Of a DNA stretch of 64,000 nt, positions 19,848-32,400 are shown in pieces (positions within the stretch are counted from its first letter, which is position 1; each line of letters opens with the position of its first letter). The DNA is from Candida dubliniensis CD36 (taxonomy: Eukaryota; Ascomycota; Pichiomycetes; Serinales; Debaryomycetaceae): assembly GCF_000026945.1 (NCBI RefSeq), contig NC_012861.1:372001-436000 (forward strand). Direction: 5' to 3'. Under the pieces are notes generated by a model. That model saw nothing but the letters and a program-made list of their open reading frames with translations. It was not told where the DNA came from and made no database searches. The position numbers and the translations under genes were made by a program.

Positions 19848-21014
19848 CTAACAACCATGGAGGTTATTCTCTGATTTTTCAAGTAGTTCAACACCACCTA
19901 ACTGATCAACAAAATTCTTTACCAAACATCTATCATTGGATACTGTGGCATCACCAGCTGAATCCCACCACATGCCACCACCCAACTGTTTCAGTCGTAC
20001 AAAACTAGCTTTGATTCTAGCTGATTGTGGGTTATCAAACGTAATTAGTTGTTTGTTACGGGAATCGTACTTCAATGCACCCACCTTTCGAGGATCAAAA
20101 TCTTCATAATCAAAAGTTTCACCAAATTTATTGTAATCCACAACATCACCTTCTATACAACCTGATTTCCTCTCCTTTGTAAATGAAACACCAATTTCTG
20201 GTCGATCAACACCATGAAATACTCTCCCATACATTGGCATCCCCAAAATCAATTTTGATGGATGAACCCCCCTCTTAATGTAAGTTTGAACTATATCTGA
20301 TGCATTTAATGAATTATCTCCATTATTGCCAAATAGATTGGAATGAAACGCAGTTTTGGAAGACCAACCTTCACCGGCGAAATCATAACACATTAGATTC
20401 CAAAATGTCAAATATTTATCCATTTCTGGAATTTTTAAAACATCAATATTATCAGTTCCTCCAGGAGCTGCCACTGTGAGAATGTATTTGGGATTCAACT
20501 TATTTCTTAATCGAGCCAAAAGTTCTACCAATTTGGCGGCTTGTGTTGAATCTTTTGGATACTCCCAATCTATATCAACCCCATCAAACCCATATTTATC
20601 AACAAATTCAATAGTACTATTGACAAAATTATCAAACTTGGTATTACTGCACACTACACTTTCAAATAAATGGCACGTCCCCCATCCACCAATCGACATG
20701 ATTAATTTCAAATGACGATTTGCCTTTTTCATTTCATAAAATTGTTGCAAATTACCAGTAATTGATTGATTGGGTGGTGGTTGTGGCATTTGCAAATCAC
20801 ACCATTCATCACTAAATTTTAACTTCCCTGTTTGCTCATCAATAAGTATAAATGCATAAAACACATGGGTATAATATTCAATCGGTATGTCTTGTGGAAA
20901 ATGCTTTTTCTGGTAAACCGACCAATTTGAAAAATAGACACAAGTTTTGAATAAAGGAGTTGAGGGCGCATGATGAAGTCTTTGTTGGAATTTGTTCATT
21001 ATTTTATGACACAT
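19848..21014 (-). CDS. CHT4: GH18 chitinase Cht4 (Cts2 type)
   Basis: This 388-residue family-18 chitinase hydrolyses chitin. It resembles the intracellular, sporulation-type Cts2 of S. cerevisiae rather than the secreted cell-separation chitinases. The two GH18 signatures are present: SIGGWG, and DGVDIDWE at 144-151 with catalytic Glu151. The barrel ends near residue 370 with the conserved MWWDSAGD segment. There is no Ser/Thr-rich region and no chitin-binding domain, and the N-terminus starting at 21014 has no signal peptide. The open frame runs on upstream to 21197, but only from GTG; the ATG at 21014 gives the expected size. It shares a 344-bp promoter region with divergent UBP14. Confidence 0.93.
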   Translation of the reverse strand: MCHKIMNKFQQRLHHAPSTPLFKTCVYFSNWSVYQKKHFPQDIPIEYYTHVFYAFILIDEQTGKLKFSDEWCDLQMPQPPPNQSITGNLQQFYEMKKANRHLKLIMSIGGWGTCHLFESVVCSNTKFDNFVNSTIEFVDKYGFDGVDIDWEYPKDSTQAAKLVELLARLRNKLNPKYILTVAAPGGTDNIDVLKIPEMDKYLTFWNLMCYDFAGEGWSSKTAFHSNLFGNNGDNSLNASDIVQTYIKRGVHPSKLILGMPMYGRVFHGVDRPEIGVSFTKERKSGCIEGDVVDYNKFGETFDYEDFDPRKVGALKYDSRNKQLITFDNPQSARIKASFVRLKQLGGGMWWDSAGDATVSNDRCLVKNFVDQLGGVELLEKSENNLHGC

Positions 21015-21358
21015 TATGAAGAATGAACAAAGTGTTTGATGTATAAGGAACGTAAAATTTTGTTGGAAATCCAGATTGGAGGTATAGTTGGCAGTGCAAA
21101 ATAAAGTAGTGGGGTGGGCAGTACTGTAAACCCTACATATCGTGGCGCAAACCGTTATATAGAACTGGAGTGATCTCGACAGAAAAACGACCACCACATT
21201 GTTCCTATTTTCTCGTTATGCTGGAATCAAAAACTAGACGCACACACGCTGAACACACCAAAATGAGTTCAAAGGCAAAATGCTATTTTCACCACTCACA
21301 ACAATAATTTTTTCAAGTCTTGCTTTTCCAACACTACATAACAAGAAATTACCCTAGA
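21015..21358. promoter_or_regulatory. Bidirectional promoter CHT4/UBP14
   Basis: This 344-bp stretch separates two divergent start codons. No specific site was recognised, and the open frames that enter it from both genes lack ATG. Confidence 0.6.
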
Positions 21359-23725
21359 ATGACATTAGAGTTACCTTCAGACATTCCACTGACCATACCT
21401 GCAAACACCAAGATATACAAAGATGATTGCATGTATTCTTTTGATACACCAGAGAACAATTTGTTAGGGTTGGATATTGATCTCAAAACATATCGAGCTT
21501 ATTCTCGAAACAAGGATTTTGATTATACCAAACAAAATTTTGAAAAAACTGGTAATCATTTGTATTTAAATATCAAAAAAACTTTAAAACCCCAAGAAGA
21601 GAGAAACAAATTATTGTATGACGATAATGGTGAAAAATCTCCAAAGATACAGAAATTGGAAATTAAAAATGTGTCCAATGATGATTATTACAACACCGAA
21701 ATAACTATTTATGATATTAAAGACGATAGAAGTTATAGTAGAAGTGAATTGAGTGAAGAATTCAACAATTTGATTGACTCGATTCTTTCTGCAAATTCCT
21801 CTGCCACTGAAGACGAAATTAAACAATGGGAGCAAGAAATTGTTCCTTGTCCCCATTCAATTGATGTTGAACAATTTGACACTGGTAATTTGGATTTGAC
21901 CAAGTGCAGTCAATGTGATTTGCGTGAAAATCTTTGGATATGTTTGCATTGTGGTGCTTTAGGGTGTGGTAGACAACAATATGGATCAACTTTAAAAGGT
22001 AATGGACATGCATTAGCTCATTATGAATTAGCTCAACACCCGGTAGCAATAAAATTGGGATCATTATCAGCTGATTCTGAAAGTTGTGACGCATATTGCT
22101 ATCAATGTAACGATGAAGTCAAGGTCCCACATTTGGGAGAGAAGTTACATAAATTCGGTATTGATTTGAATACTGCAGTAAAGACCGAGAAATCATTAAT
22201 TGAATTGAATATAGACCAAAACTTGAATTGGGAATTTAAATTAGATGGAGCCAATGGTGAGAGATTAGAACCTGTATACGGCAAGGGTTTGACTGGTTTA
22301 CAAAACTTGGGTAATTCTTGTTATATAAACTCAGTGCTTCAAGCACTTTATTCATTAAACGGATACCAAGAGTACTTTAAGGATAAAAAGTTCCCTGATA
22401 TAAACAATCCGGCAATTGATTTAACAAGTCAATTAATCAAACTTTATGATGGGCTACAAAGTGGAAGATATTCCGTCCCAGGTTCATTGAAGGGTGACGA
22501 CTACCAATTAGGAATCAAACCTTCTACATTCAAAAACTTAATTGGTGAAAACCATCCAGAATTTAAAACTCAGCGACAACAAGATGCATTTGAGTTTTTG
22601 TTGTACTTTCTTGACAAAGTGGATACCGAATTGGGATTGAAACTAAATGAGGAATTAAAATTCTTACTTGGTACTAAAGTCATCTGCGCCAATTGTTCTC
22701 ATGGAACTTTGTCGAATGATTTGGTTGACAATATCTCTGTCCCATTGGAAGCTGAAGTGATTGGGAAAGATGAAGATGGTAAAAAGACTTATAAAGAAGT
22801 TGAATTAATTGATAGTTTTAAAAAGTATACCGCCAAAGAAGATATTGAAGGATACAAATGTGAAAATTGCCACCAACAACCTGGTTTAGCATACAAACTG
22901 ACAGGATTCAAAACATTCCCATCAACCTTGATTGTAAATGTTCAAAGAATTCAATTGGAAAATTGGGCTCCAGTAAAAGTCGATGTCCCAATTACAATAC
23001 CTTATAATTTGGACTTGACTGAATTCAAAGCTCCTGTATTTGAAACTGGGGAAGTTGGATCCAAACAGAAACAACCAGAGTCGGAGAATAATACGTTTGT
23101 TCCCAATGAAGAAGGGATGACAACCTTATTGAGTATGGGGTTCCCAGAACCTAGATGTCTCAAAGGTTTATACCACACAGGTAATAGTAATGCAGAAGAT
23201 GCTATGAATTGGATTTTTGCTCATATGGATGACGCCGATATCGATGATCCATTTAATCCAAATGATTCTCACGCTTCAACGAACGATTCTGGTCCATCAC
23301 AAGATTTGGTTGATAATGTAGCGGCAATGGGATTTTCCACTCAATTAGCAAAAAAAGCATTGGTATTGAACAATAATGATATTAGTGCTGCTGTTGAATG
23401 GTTATTTGCCAATCCTGACGATGATGGAGTTCTTGACAACAACCAAAGTAATCCAGTTGTCAATGTGAACCAAGAAAAATCAGAGTTAATAACAAAACTA
23501 AATGCATCTACTCAATCCAATGGCAAGTACGAGTTGCAATCAGTTATATGTCACAAGGGTACATCTCCACATACTGGTCACTATGTTGTTTTTATTAAAA
23601 AACTTATTGATAATGAGTATAAATGGGTATTGTTTAATGACGAAAAGGTGGTCGTTTGTGATGATGCCAATTTACAAGATATCAAGAATAATGCCTACGT
23701 GTATGTATTTAAAAAGGTAGAGTAA
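21359..23725 (+). CDS. UBP14: Ubiquitin-specific protease Ubp14 (USP5/isopeptidase T type)
   Basis: This 788-residue deubiquitinase disassembles free polyubiquitin chains and keeps the proteasome supplied with clear ubiquitin sites. A ZnF-UBP domain lies at about 163-255 with its Cys/His ligands. The catalytic Cys box (NLGNSCYINS) puts the nucleophile at Cys321, and the His box (HTGHYVV) puts His741. Two UBA domains sit inside the catalytic fold at about 586-626 and 648-690, the USP5 order. The segment around 440-455 (HPEFKTQRQQDAFEFL) is nearly identical to USP5. Residue 514 is encoded by CTG and aligns with Thr in USP5 as I recall it, in keeping with Ser. The frame upstream of 21359 is open only to a TTG at 21320. 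Confidence 0.96.
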   Translation: MTLELPSDIPLTIPANTKIYKDDCMYSFDTPENNLLGLDIDLKTYRAYSRNKDFDYTKQNFEKTGNHLYLNIKKTLKPQEERNKLLYDDNGEKSPKIQKLEIKNVSNDDYYNTEITIYDIKDDRSYSRSELSEEFNNLIDSILSANSSATEDEIKQWEQEIVPCPHSIDVEQFDTGNLDLTKCSQCDLRENLWICLHCGALGCGRQQYGSTLKGNGHALAHYELAQHPVAIKLGSLSADSESCDAYCYQCNDEVKVPHLGEKLHKFGIDLNTAVKTEKSLIELNIDQNLNWEFKLDGANGERLEPVYGKGLTGLQNLGNSCYINSVLQALYSLNGYQEYFKDKKFPDINNPAIDLTSQLIKLYDGLQSGRYSVPGSLKGDDYQLGIKPSTFKNLIGENHPEFKTQRQQDAFEFLLYFLDKVDTELGLKLNEELKFLLGTKVICANCSHGTLSNDLVDNISVPLEAEVIGKDEDGKKTYKEVELIDSFKKYTAKEDIEGYKCENCHQQPGLAYKLTGFKTFPSTLIVNVQRIQLENWAPVKVDVPITIPYNLDLTEFKAPVFETGEVGSKQKQPESENNTFVPNEEGMTTLLSMGFPEPRCLKGLYHTGNSNAEDAMNWIFAHMDDADIDDPFNPNDSHASTNDSGPSQDLVDNVAAMGFSTQLAKKALVLNNNDISAAVEWLFANPDDDGVLDNNQSNPVVNVNQEKSELITKLNASTQSNGKYELQSVICHKGTSPHTGHYVVFIKKLIDNEYKWVLFNDEKVVVCDDANLQDIKNNAYVYVFKKVE

Positions 23726-24287
23726 AAAAAAAATGAAATTTATAGTTTATTTACATGCAAATAAAAACATTACAGCAACGTGGTAAATAATAATAATTAA
23801 TAGTTGAGTTGTTACAATTAACGTTTCTATTGTTGGTGAAATGACACCTGGTTCTGCCGTATCTAATTTTTGTCAACAAAAGAATCAAATATGAAGGAGA
23901 AACATAATGCCTTGGCGAGATCTTTGTCATTAATCAAGACGACGATAGCAGACGGGCGAATGTTCACCACATAATAAAGGGGACACGACAGGAGGAGTAC
24001 CACCATCATCGCCCAATTGAAATTTGTAGATTAATTATTAGTCATTGGTACACACACTTCTCCCTTACAAAAATCAGTTAATATGGAATGACTAACAATT
24101 TTAGTTTTTTGTGTAATTGACTAATTCTAAGTTTTTTTTTTTTTTCATCAGTTTAAATATCCCGAACAATTTTCCACTTTCAATTTTTCATATTTCTAGT
24201 TGTTTTTTTTTAATTTGTTTCTAGATATCTTGTAAATATACTTAATCAGATAAATATATACTTATACATTCAACACATTAACACAAA
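23726..24287. promoter_or_regulatory. ARO3 promoter region
   Basis: This 562-bp region follows the UBP14 stop and precedes the ARO3 ATG. It contains two TGACTAA sequences (near 24086 and 24118) that resemble half of a Gcn4 site but not the full TGACTCA, and a T-run near 24133-24145. Gcn4 control of ARO3 is known in yeast; here it is only suggested. Confidence 0.5.
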
Positions 24288-25518
<1,231 letters not shown>

Positions 25519-26002
25519 TTCATTGTGTAATCTTGGTATTTTATTAATTTAAACTTTTTTTTTTTTGTTCTTGATTAGATGAAAAAACGATAGTACCAGG
25601 GTTTAAGAGTAGAAGATAGTGGTGTTGTCGTTCAACTTGGCAGTTCCAAGCATGCGGTGTTGATTTCTTTATCTGGTACTTTCGAGCCTAATACCGCGTT
25701 GTGCGTGCTTTCTCATATTTCCCTCGCTCCCCTTTCGCCTCATCTCCCTCTCCCTCTCTCGGTTTTCTCAGTTTCTATTTTTATGAACAATGTCTTCTGT
25801 TTATTTTTTTTTTTTTCGAATTGGCAACATCCTATTGTCAATTCAATACTCCAACAAATAGATTCCGACGTTCAACATTTATTTATTTATTATATTATAT
25901 ACCAAAAAAAAAAAATTGGTGATAGCATCTACTTGAAAAGAGTTATCGTTGTGGATTAGAAATACGTTTACATTCGCAAGATCCAAACCCTAGTTGTAGT
26001 CA
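25519..26002. other. ARO3 to ZRG8-like intergenic region
   Basis: This 484-bp non-coding stretch has T-runs and a strongly pyrimidine-rich CT block near 25725-25770. It serves as the ARO3 3' flank and the promoter of the next gene. Confidence 0.55.
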
Positions 26003-29000
26003 ATGAGATCATTCATCAAATCACATAGAAAGACCGATTCAACTGTATCCAGCACTTTAGAAAGTCAACTACTAGAAAGCAACAATGTCACCTCCAATCA
26101 CAGTCATTCTAACTCAGCTACTTTGATTTCAACTTCAGATGATTATTATCCGCCTACATCATACAGTAATCGTTCTTCAACAACACCTGCTCCTTCACCG
26201 AAAATACAACAGCATCTTCAATTTACACCACCGCAAGCAGGTCACTCGAATTCTTCCAGCATTAGTTCGCCAAAGAAATTGTTAACCCCCATTAAGAATT
26301 TGTTTGCATCATCTTCGCATTCAAAGTCAACCGTGACCACACCCAGTTCGAGTGAGAATTTAAGCAATTGCATCAACGGTGTTTCTCCAAAGGACTCTAA
26401 AGTGAAATTTTTAAAACATAAAAAAAGTAAGAGCCATATTTCTATATCTACTGATCTAACTAAACTACCGGAAGAACCATTGAATAGTTTATATGATAAT
26501 AAGACCTATACCAAGCTAACATCTTTTGAACATACCAAACCGAAACCCTCCAAACATTTGTCATCAACAATCGAGACAAGTATACAGAAACCTCAATTAA
26601 ATGAAAAGCGACCCAACTCAACTGCATTGGTAGACAATAAGAGATCTCTGTACCAAAAAGGCGAACACTTTTCTGATTCAAATCAAAGCAAATCGTTACT
26701 CGATCCATCAACTACATCTTCAGGGTTGGGACCACCAATATCATTGTCACAAACTTCATCCTATGCATCAAGTAATACATCAATTGCAGAGAGTGAAAGC
26801 AAGTTCAATACCAAAAATGTTTTATTGGATGCAATACCACTTCTGGAGAATGATAAGAGTACAAAAAAGAGAGCACACTCGGAACGAATGGTTGATTTTG
26901 AATTTCCCAGTAAGGATACGTATTATACACAGAATAAAGAAGAACAACAACAGAGATATTATGATGAAGACGAGGATGATGAGGATAACGGCGATGATGA
27001 TGATGATGATGACGATAATTCATCTCAATTTTCATTTGTGCACGACATGAAAGGAGGAAGAAATACTTCTGTCAAATACTATAAAACAAAAAATTCCAAA
27101 AACACTAATAGTGATGAGGGGCTACTGAATACATTCAATGAACTTGATTTGGGATACGAAGTTGATGAGTTTTCAGATTACGATTATGAAAATAACGGAG
27201 GCGATTTAGATGATGGATATGATGATTTCGGTGGATTTGAAGAAGATGATAATGAAAACTACAACAAGTATTTTGGCAGTGATTTGGAAGGTACGAATGA
27301 TGATGGTGAAGGGATTTTTCAGCCAAACTCCATTAATAATCACAGTCCTAAAGAAAAGTTGAATGCTCCAGATTTAGGAAAGGAAATAGCACAAGAGTTT
27401 ATCCAGACACCCAAAGAACTTGGTCAATCTTTTTTTCCTATCGACGATGATCGTCCACGTACAAGAAACAAGTTCAATCAATCTTTTCATTTATCGATTA
27501 TTGGTCCAAAAACTCAATCACCAAAGGCTAGTCCAACTAAATCAGGTTTTGAAGAAGACATTCTAGAAAACTATCTTGATAAAAGTGATAGATCTTCATC
27601 CGGCTCCAATAGTAATTTGCTGGATCAGAATGATTTTGATACTTGTAATTTTGAGTTGTTTGCCTTGAATAGTCCTATTATAAACGGGTTAACAATTGGT
27701 AATAATTTACATCACCGAGGTGGTCGTCATAAAGATTTCATCAATACCAATCGATTGATCATTCACAGGAAACCTGTTGATTTCTATGATGATAATTCAA
27801 ATGTTTCTGGATTTTATTTAGATAATAATGAGAGATCAACAATATATTTGCATGCATTTCATGGATCAATTGATGATGGGTTTAATAAAACAATAGACGA
27901 AAAAGTTAAACAGTTTGAAGAATTCACTGAAAAACTGATAAATAAAATTCAACATATTAAGGTGAATATTGGATTGGGAATTACCACAGCGCTGGAGACC
28001 GACCATGAAAAATTTAAACTGACATATGCAGGCAGTATATCTACCACTGGTTCAGCAACAAGTAAATTAACTGCTCCGGTAAGTGATATAGCTAGTAGTA
28101 GCACGGGAAACTCTACTATCCATACAAATACTGCCTCAAAATTGAATACTGCTGAAAATGCTCCTTTACGCCAATCTGTTAATGACATGATGGCATTTTT
28201 AGGCAATTTGGAAAGTAAACAGGAAACAGCTGAAGATGGTAATCTCTCTGAAAAAGCTGGCAATGATCAGCGAAACTCCATTATTGATATGATGGGTATT
28301 CTTGGGAAATTGGAGGATGACATAAACAAACAGACAGGATCTACAGAGAAATCCAAACTGGAAGTCCGAAATTCTATAGTAGGGATGATGGATTTGTTGG
28401 CCAACTTGGAATCGAAAGAACTTGACACAAGAGGTGGTAAAACGGAAGACAAAAAGAAACAAGGATCCAATAAATTGAGAAACTCAGTTGCAGGTATGAT
28501 GGATCTATTGGCCAACTTAGAGACCACTACAACGAGTGATAAACCTAAACAAGACAATCGACAATCAGTAGTTGAAATGATGTCAACTTTATCGGCTTTG
28601 CAAGAACCACTTGCAATTGAAACCACAAACTTGAATAAGCAAAATAATGCCCCAAAATCATTAGAACATGAACCAAAACGAAAGGCATCATTCAAAAGAT
28701 ACTCATGGTTTAATAGTCAGGAAAGCTTGTCAATCAAGGAGAAACTGCTGGTGAAAGAATGTGATCCAACAGATGACAATGACAAATACAACACATCATT
28801 AGATCAAGATATATTAGATGAAATCAATCAAATCCCTGACGACTTTGACTTTGATCAAAAACCACCAGAAACAGAAAAATATAAACGTTTATCACAAGAA
28901 CGCAGTGGGTTCTATCGATCTAATTCCTATAATAGAAAACCGAAAAAATCTGTTATATCAAATCAGTATTTATCAAACAAAATTGAAACATTAAATAAGA

Positions 29001-29323
29001 CTGTCACGTTTTATAACAGTTCATCACCTTCCTCGTCACTTTTTGATTCTAGAAGCCGTAGTGTAAGTAGGGGTCCTTCTACAAGATCTATGAACTCATT
29101 TGCTTCAGTAAGTGAAGAAGTGAATGAAGAAGATGAAATTCAAGACGACAATGGTGCGGGTGAATATTATGGTGAATTGAATAAAGAAGTAAATTGTGAC
29201 TCTAATTACCGGTTTCAAGTCACCCCAAGTTCATATAATTCCACGGATTTACGGACGATCAGAGAAATTAGGAACAATCGAAATCTGATAAATAGGAAGA
29301 CTACTACTGATAGTTATAGATAA
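26003..29323 (+). CDS. ZRG8: Zrg8-like serine-rich cytoplasmic protein
   Basis: This 1106-residue, mostly disordered protein starts MRSFIKSHRKTDS, close to the start of S. cerevisiae Zrg8 as I recall it. It also shares a long Asp tract followed by SQFSF and TSVKYY (about 325-360). The middle is Asp/Asn-rich and the C-terminal third is Ser/Lys-rich. Residues 723-870 hold five copies of a short motif, R-[NQ]-S-[IV]-x-x-MM-x-x-L-x-x-L-[EQ]. Two HxxxxS sequences with basic residues between (at 8-13 and 139-144) resemble Cbk1 target sites. Zrg8 is zinc-regulated and of unclear function. The next gene converges on this one as FIR1 does on ZRG8 in S. cerevisiae. The match is by memory, so confidence is moderate. 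Confidence 0.6.
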   Translation: MRSFIKSHRKTDSTVSSTLESQLLESNNVTSNHSHSNSATLISTSDDYYPPTSYSNRSSTTPAPSPKIQQHLQFTPPQAGHSNSSSISSPKKLLTPIKNLFASSSHSKSTVTTPSSSENLSNCINGVSPKDSKVKFLKHKKSKSHISISTDLTKLPEEPLNSLYDNKTYTKLTSFEHTKPKPSKHLSSTIETSIQKPQLNEKRPNSTALVDNKRSLYQKGEHFSDSNQSKSLLDPSTTSSGLGPPISLSQTSSYASSNTSIAESESKFNTKNVLLDAIPLLENDKSTKKRAHSERMVDFEFPSKDTYYTQNKEEQQQRYYDEDEDDEDNGDDDDDDDDNSSQFSFVHDMKGGRNTSVKYYKTKNSKNTNSDEGLLNTFNELDLGYEVDEFSDYDYENNGGDLDDGYDDFGGFEEDDNENYNKYFGSDLEGTNDDGEGIFQPNSINNHSPKEKLNAPDLGKEIAQEFIQTPKELGQSFFPIDDDRPRTRNKFNQSFHLSIIGPKTQSPKASPTKSGFEEDILENYLDKSDRSSSGSNSNLLDQNDFDTCNFELFALNSPIINGLTIGNNLHHRGGRHKDFINTNRLIIHRKPVDFYDDNSNVSGFYLDNNERSTIYLHAFHGSIDDGFNKTIDEKVKQFEEFTEKLINKIQHIKVNIGLGITTALETDHEKFKLTYAGSISTTGSATSKLTAPVSDIASSSTGNSTIHTNTASKLNTAENAPLRQSVNDMMAFLGNLESKQETAEDGNLSEKAGNDQRNSIIDMMGILGKLEDDINKQTGSTEKSKLEVRNSIVGMMDLLANLESKELDTRGGKTEDKKKQGSNKLRNSVAGMMDLLANLETTTTSDKPKQDNRQSVVEMMSTLSALQEPLAIETTNLNKQNNAPKSLEHEPKRKASFKRYSWFNSQESLSIKEKLLVKECDPTDDNDKYNTSLDQDILDEINQIPDDFDFDQKPPETEKYKRLSQERSGFYRSNSYNRKPKKSVISNQYLSNKIETLNKTVTFYNSSSPSSSLFDSRSRSVSRGPSTRSMNSFASVSEEVNEEDEIQDDNGAGEYYGELNKEVNCDSNYRFQVTPSSYNSTDLRTIREIRNNRNLINRKTTTDSYR

Positions 29324-29469
29324 GCAACAATTTTTTTAACATATTTTATTTTACTGTCAATATTGTAAGAAACATAAAGCAGAAAACTCTTTTTTTTTTT
29401 TTTTGGAAATAAAGTAAATGCAGATAATAAAATTATTAAATATAAACTCAAAGTATACACAAAAAAAAA

Positions 29470-32400
29470 TTACATTTCCTTCTCACTGGTTCTTCTTTGT
29501 TGCATAAATGTATTAAAATCGTATTGATCATTTGAAGCATAATCAAAATAATGAGATTCTAATGCTGGCATGCTCTTACGTCTTGATTGTGACTCTTTTC
29601 GTTGAACTTTGTCATTGGTGATCTTTGAATTGTTATTAGTTAATGAAGGGGTTTTAGCTGGGGGCAGAATTCTTTTTGATTTGTAACTGGCCATAGAAGA
29701 AGAAGCCACTGACCCTGATGTTCGCTTAATATTAAGATCTCGAGGATGTTTTGGAGTTTGAATTGAAGGAGGTATAACTCTTTGTTTTTGCGTGACAGCA
29801 GATGAAGAATTACTAGAAAATGATGCCGTTGAAGATGCTGCGGAATTATTTCTAAACAACCAAGAATTATTTCTATACTTGGAATAAATACTCATTAACT
29901 CATCGTAATTTTCATCACTTTCATTCTCTTCATCTTCATCCTCAACTATTACAACTTCGACATCTTTCCCATTAATTGTCTCAGTTGTTGATTTATATGA
30001 TCTGGTGGAATCTTTTCTTCCAATCACGTGAACAATATCATATTTGTCTTTTGTCAAATCAATGACAACACTTTCAGTTTCTGTATCAGAGTCATCTTCA
30101 TTACTGGCTATCAGTCTAGTCTTTGGCTTTAATGATTTCGTGATAGCACCAACATTTGGTCCATTCTCTGTATCAATACTTCTAGAACCAATGCGTGGTG
30201 TTACAAACTGAGTTCCAAAATCATCATCTTGAGAGTTTGATTCCTTGAAGTCAACGGCGTAATCAACCTTCTTGGGAGGTTCTGCAACTTTGATGTTTAA
30301 GATTTCTTCTTGTTCTTGGTTTTGTTCTTGTTGTTTATTGTTGCTCACATTGTTGTCTGATTGATTATTTCCAGATGATGGTTTTCTAGTAATAACTAAA
30401 GGTGCTACTGGTTGCTCGATGATCATCTTTGATTTTGATTCATTTGATTTATCTGAATAATCACGAGAAAGATGATTACCTGAATTGACTCCTAACTGTT
30501 GTTTACCAAAAGTTGTCATTTCACTTAATATGTCCACTGATTTATTTCTTGTGTGGGCTGAATTGTTATTAGATTCGCCTAAACCAAAGTTAATATTAAA
30601 CATTGATTTGTGTCTTGTGTGTTTTGCCGGAGAACTTCTGCCAGGTAATAACAAATTGCATTCCAATTGAGGCTGAATAGGAGCTAATTTCAAGTGATCT
30701 TTGTCTAAAACACCACCACCACCGTATAGTGATGTAATATTGCTAGCATAATCTGCATCAGAGTCATCTCCTAATGCACTGTATTGTTGTTTCAAATGCT
30801 TGATTGCATCTTTTCCAGGAACACCAACTTTCAAATTAGTGTTGCTTTCATCATCAACATCAGATACAGAAATCTCAGTTCTTATTTCGGAAAACGTGGT
30901 TCCATTGTACGATGACGGGGCGATGGAAGAATATTCATCTGGGAATCTCTTATCTGATAAATCAGGAATTTCTATTTGACCGTTACTGGAGTAGAAACTG
31001 TGTCTTGCTTTTCTATTAACTTCCTGGGGTACTCTATCTTTAACTTCTTGACTATTAGTTGAATTCTCAAAAGTGTTTGGAAAATAAAAATCTCTGTCAA
31101 GTCCTCTATTATTGACATCTATAAAATTTAAGTCTTTCTGGTCATTGCTGACCTCTTTGTGAATGTTCAAAGGTTTTGTGTGTTCATAATCTTCAATTGT
31201 TTGATTGCTATTATTATTATCTTCTTCTTCTTCATCATCATCACTAGCTGATTCGCTAGTGTCCAGCCAAGACCCATCATCACTCACATTATTATCTCCG
31301 AGTATTTTGGTCAGTTTTGGTGTTGGTTTTATACTTTTCTTATTAATAGTCTCTTCTTCAGGTCTAGATCCAAGTGTAATGTCAATTGATTTCTGCAAAG
31401 AATCCCAGCTGCTGCTTGTTCCCTGAGATTGGAATGATGAGGTACTGGACGAGGAGACGTTACGGATATTTTGAGGTGGAATTAATAACGTTCTAGTATC
31501 ATTCTTTTCTAATTTCTTGGACTTTTCAGACTTTTCATTTTTTGACTTACTATCAATGTTTATGGGTTGTATTTTTAATTGTTTTTGATTGTTCCCATGA
31601 TTCATATTAAAGAAACGAAGCTTTTCTGCTGGCGGCGACATTGTTTCCAATCTCGCTATATGCATAAAATCACCAACTGAACTAAACGAACTAACAGACG
31701 ATACGTGCGACTCATCACTGAAACTTCTCTTGTGTACTTTTAATACTTTGTTGGGGTCACTGGCATAGGTCAACCTATTCAAGTTAGTTTCTCTTTGTGA
31801 TTTAGGTACTTGGCTCTTATTTGGTCCGCTGGTGGTGCTCCTATGTATTGGGATGTCTGGTAATGATTTGTTATATTGATGAGTTTTTAATTTTGGAGCT
31901 GTGACTCGAATTGGACCTGGAGTTTTTTTCTTATTAAATGTAACAGTCTCTTGTTTAGGTGTAGTAGTATCTTTTGTTGGCAAGTTAGGAAGACTCTTTT
32001 CTTGCTGATTAGATTTATGATCTTTATTTTTTGGATTATTGAAAGGTGAAATTAGGGTTTGAATTTGTTTAGCTTCTGGTACTTTAATTGGAGTTACCAC
32101 AGGTTTTTGTTGTTGTACTTTTTGTGTTTGGGCATCCAGTTCTGCTTTAGCAGAATTCAACTTGCTAAGCACACTTGAATGTCTGGATCCACAGTTTGAA
32201 ACTTCCTCAATGATGCTTAACTCATCAGTATTTCTTGAAAGAAAAGCTTTACTTGCAAACTTGGAATTGTTTGTTGAAACTGATGGCGGAGGAACCGCTC
32301 TCTTTGATAATGCTATTCTTTTGTTTAAATCTTCCTGATACTGTAAAGACATATTCAATAAACTATTTTCAACATCTTCACAATCTGAATCCAGTGACAG

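Noticed and set aside
21015..21197. Upstream extension of the chitinase
   Set aside because: It starts at GTG, and the ATG at 21014 gives the family length.
21320..21358. Upstream extension of UBP14
   Set aside because: It starts at TTG; the ATG at 21359 begins the conserved sequence.
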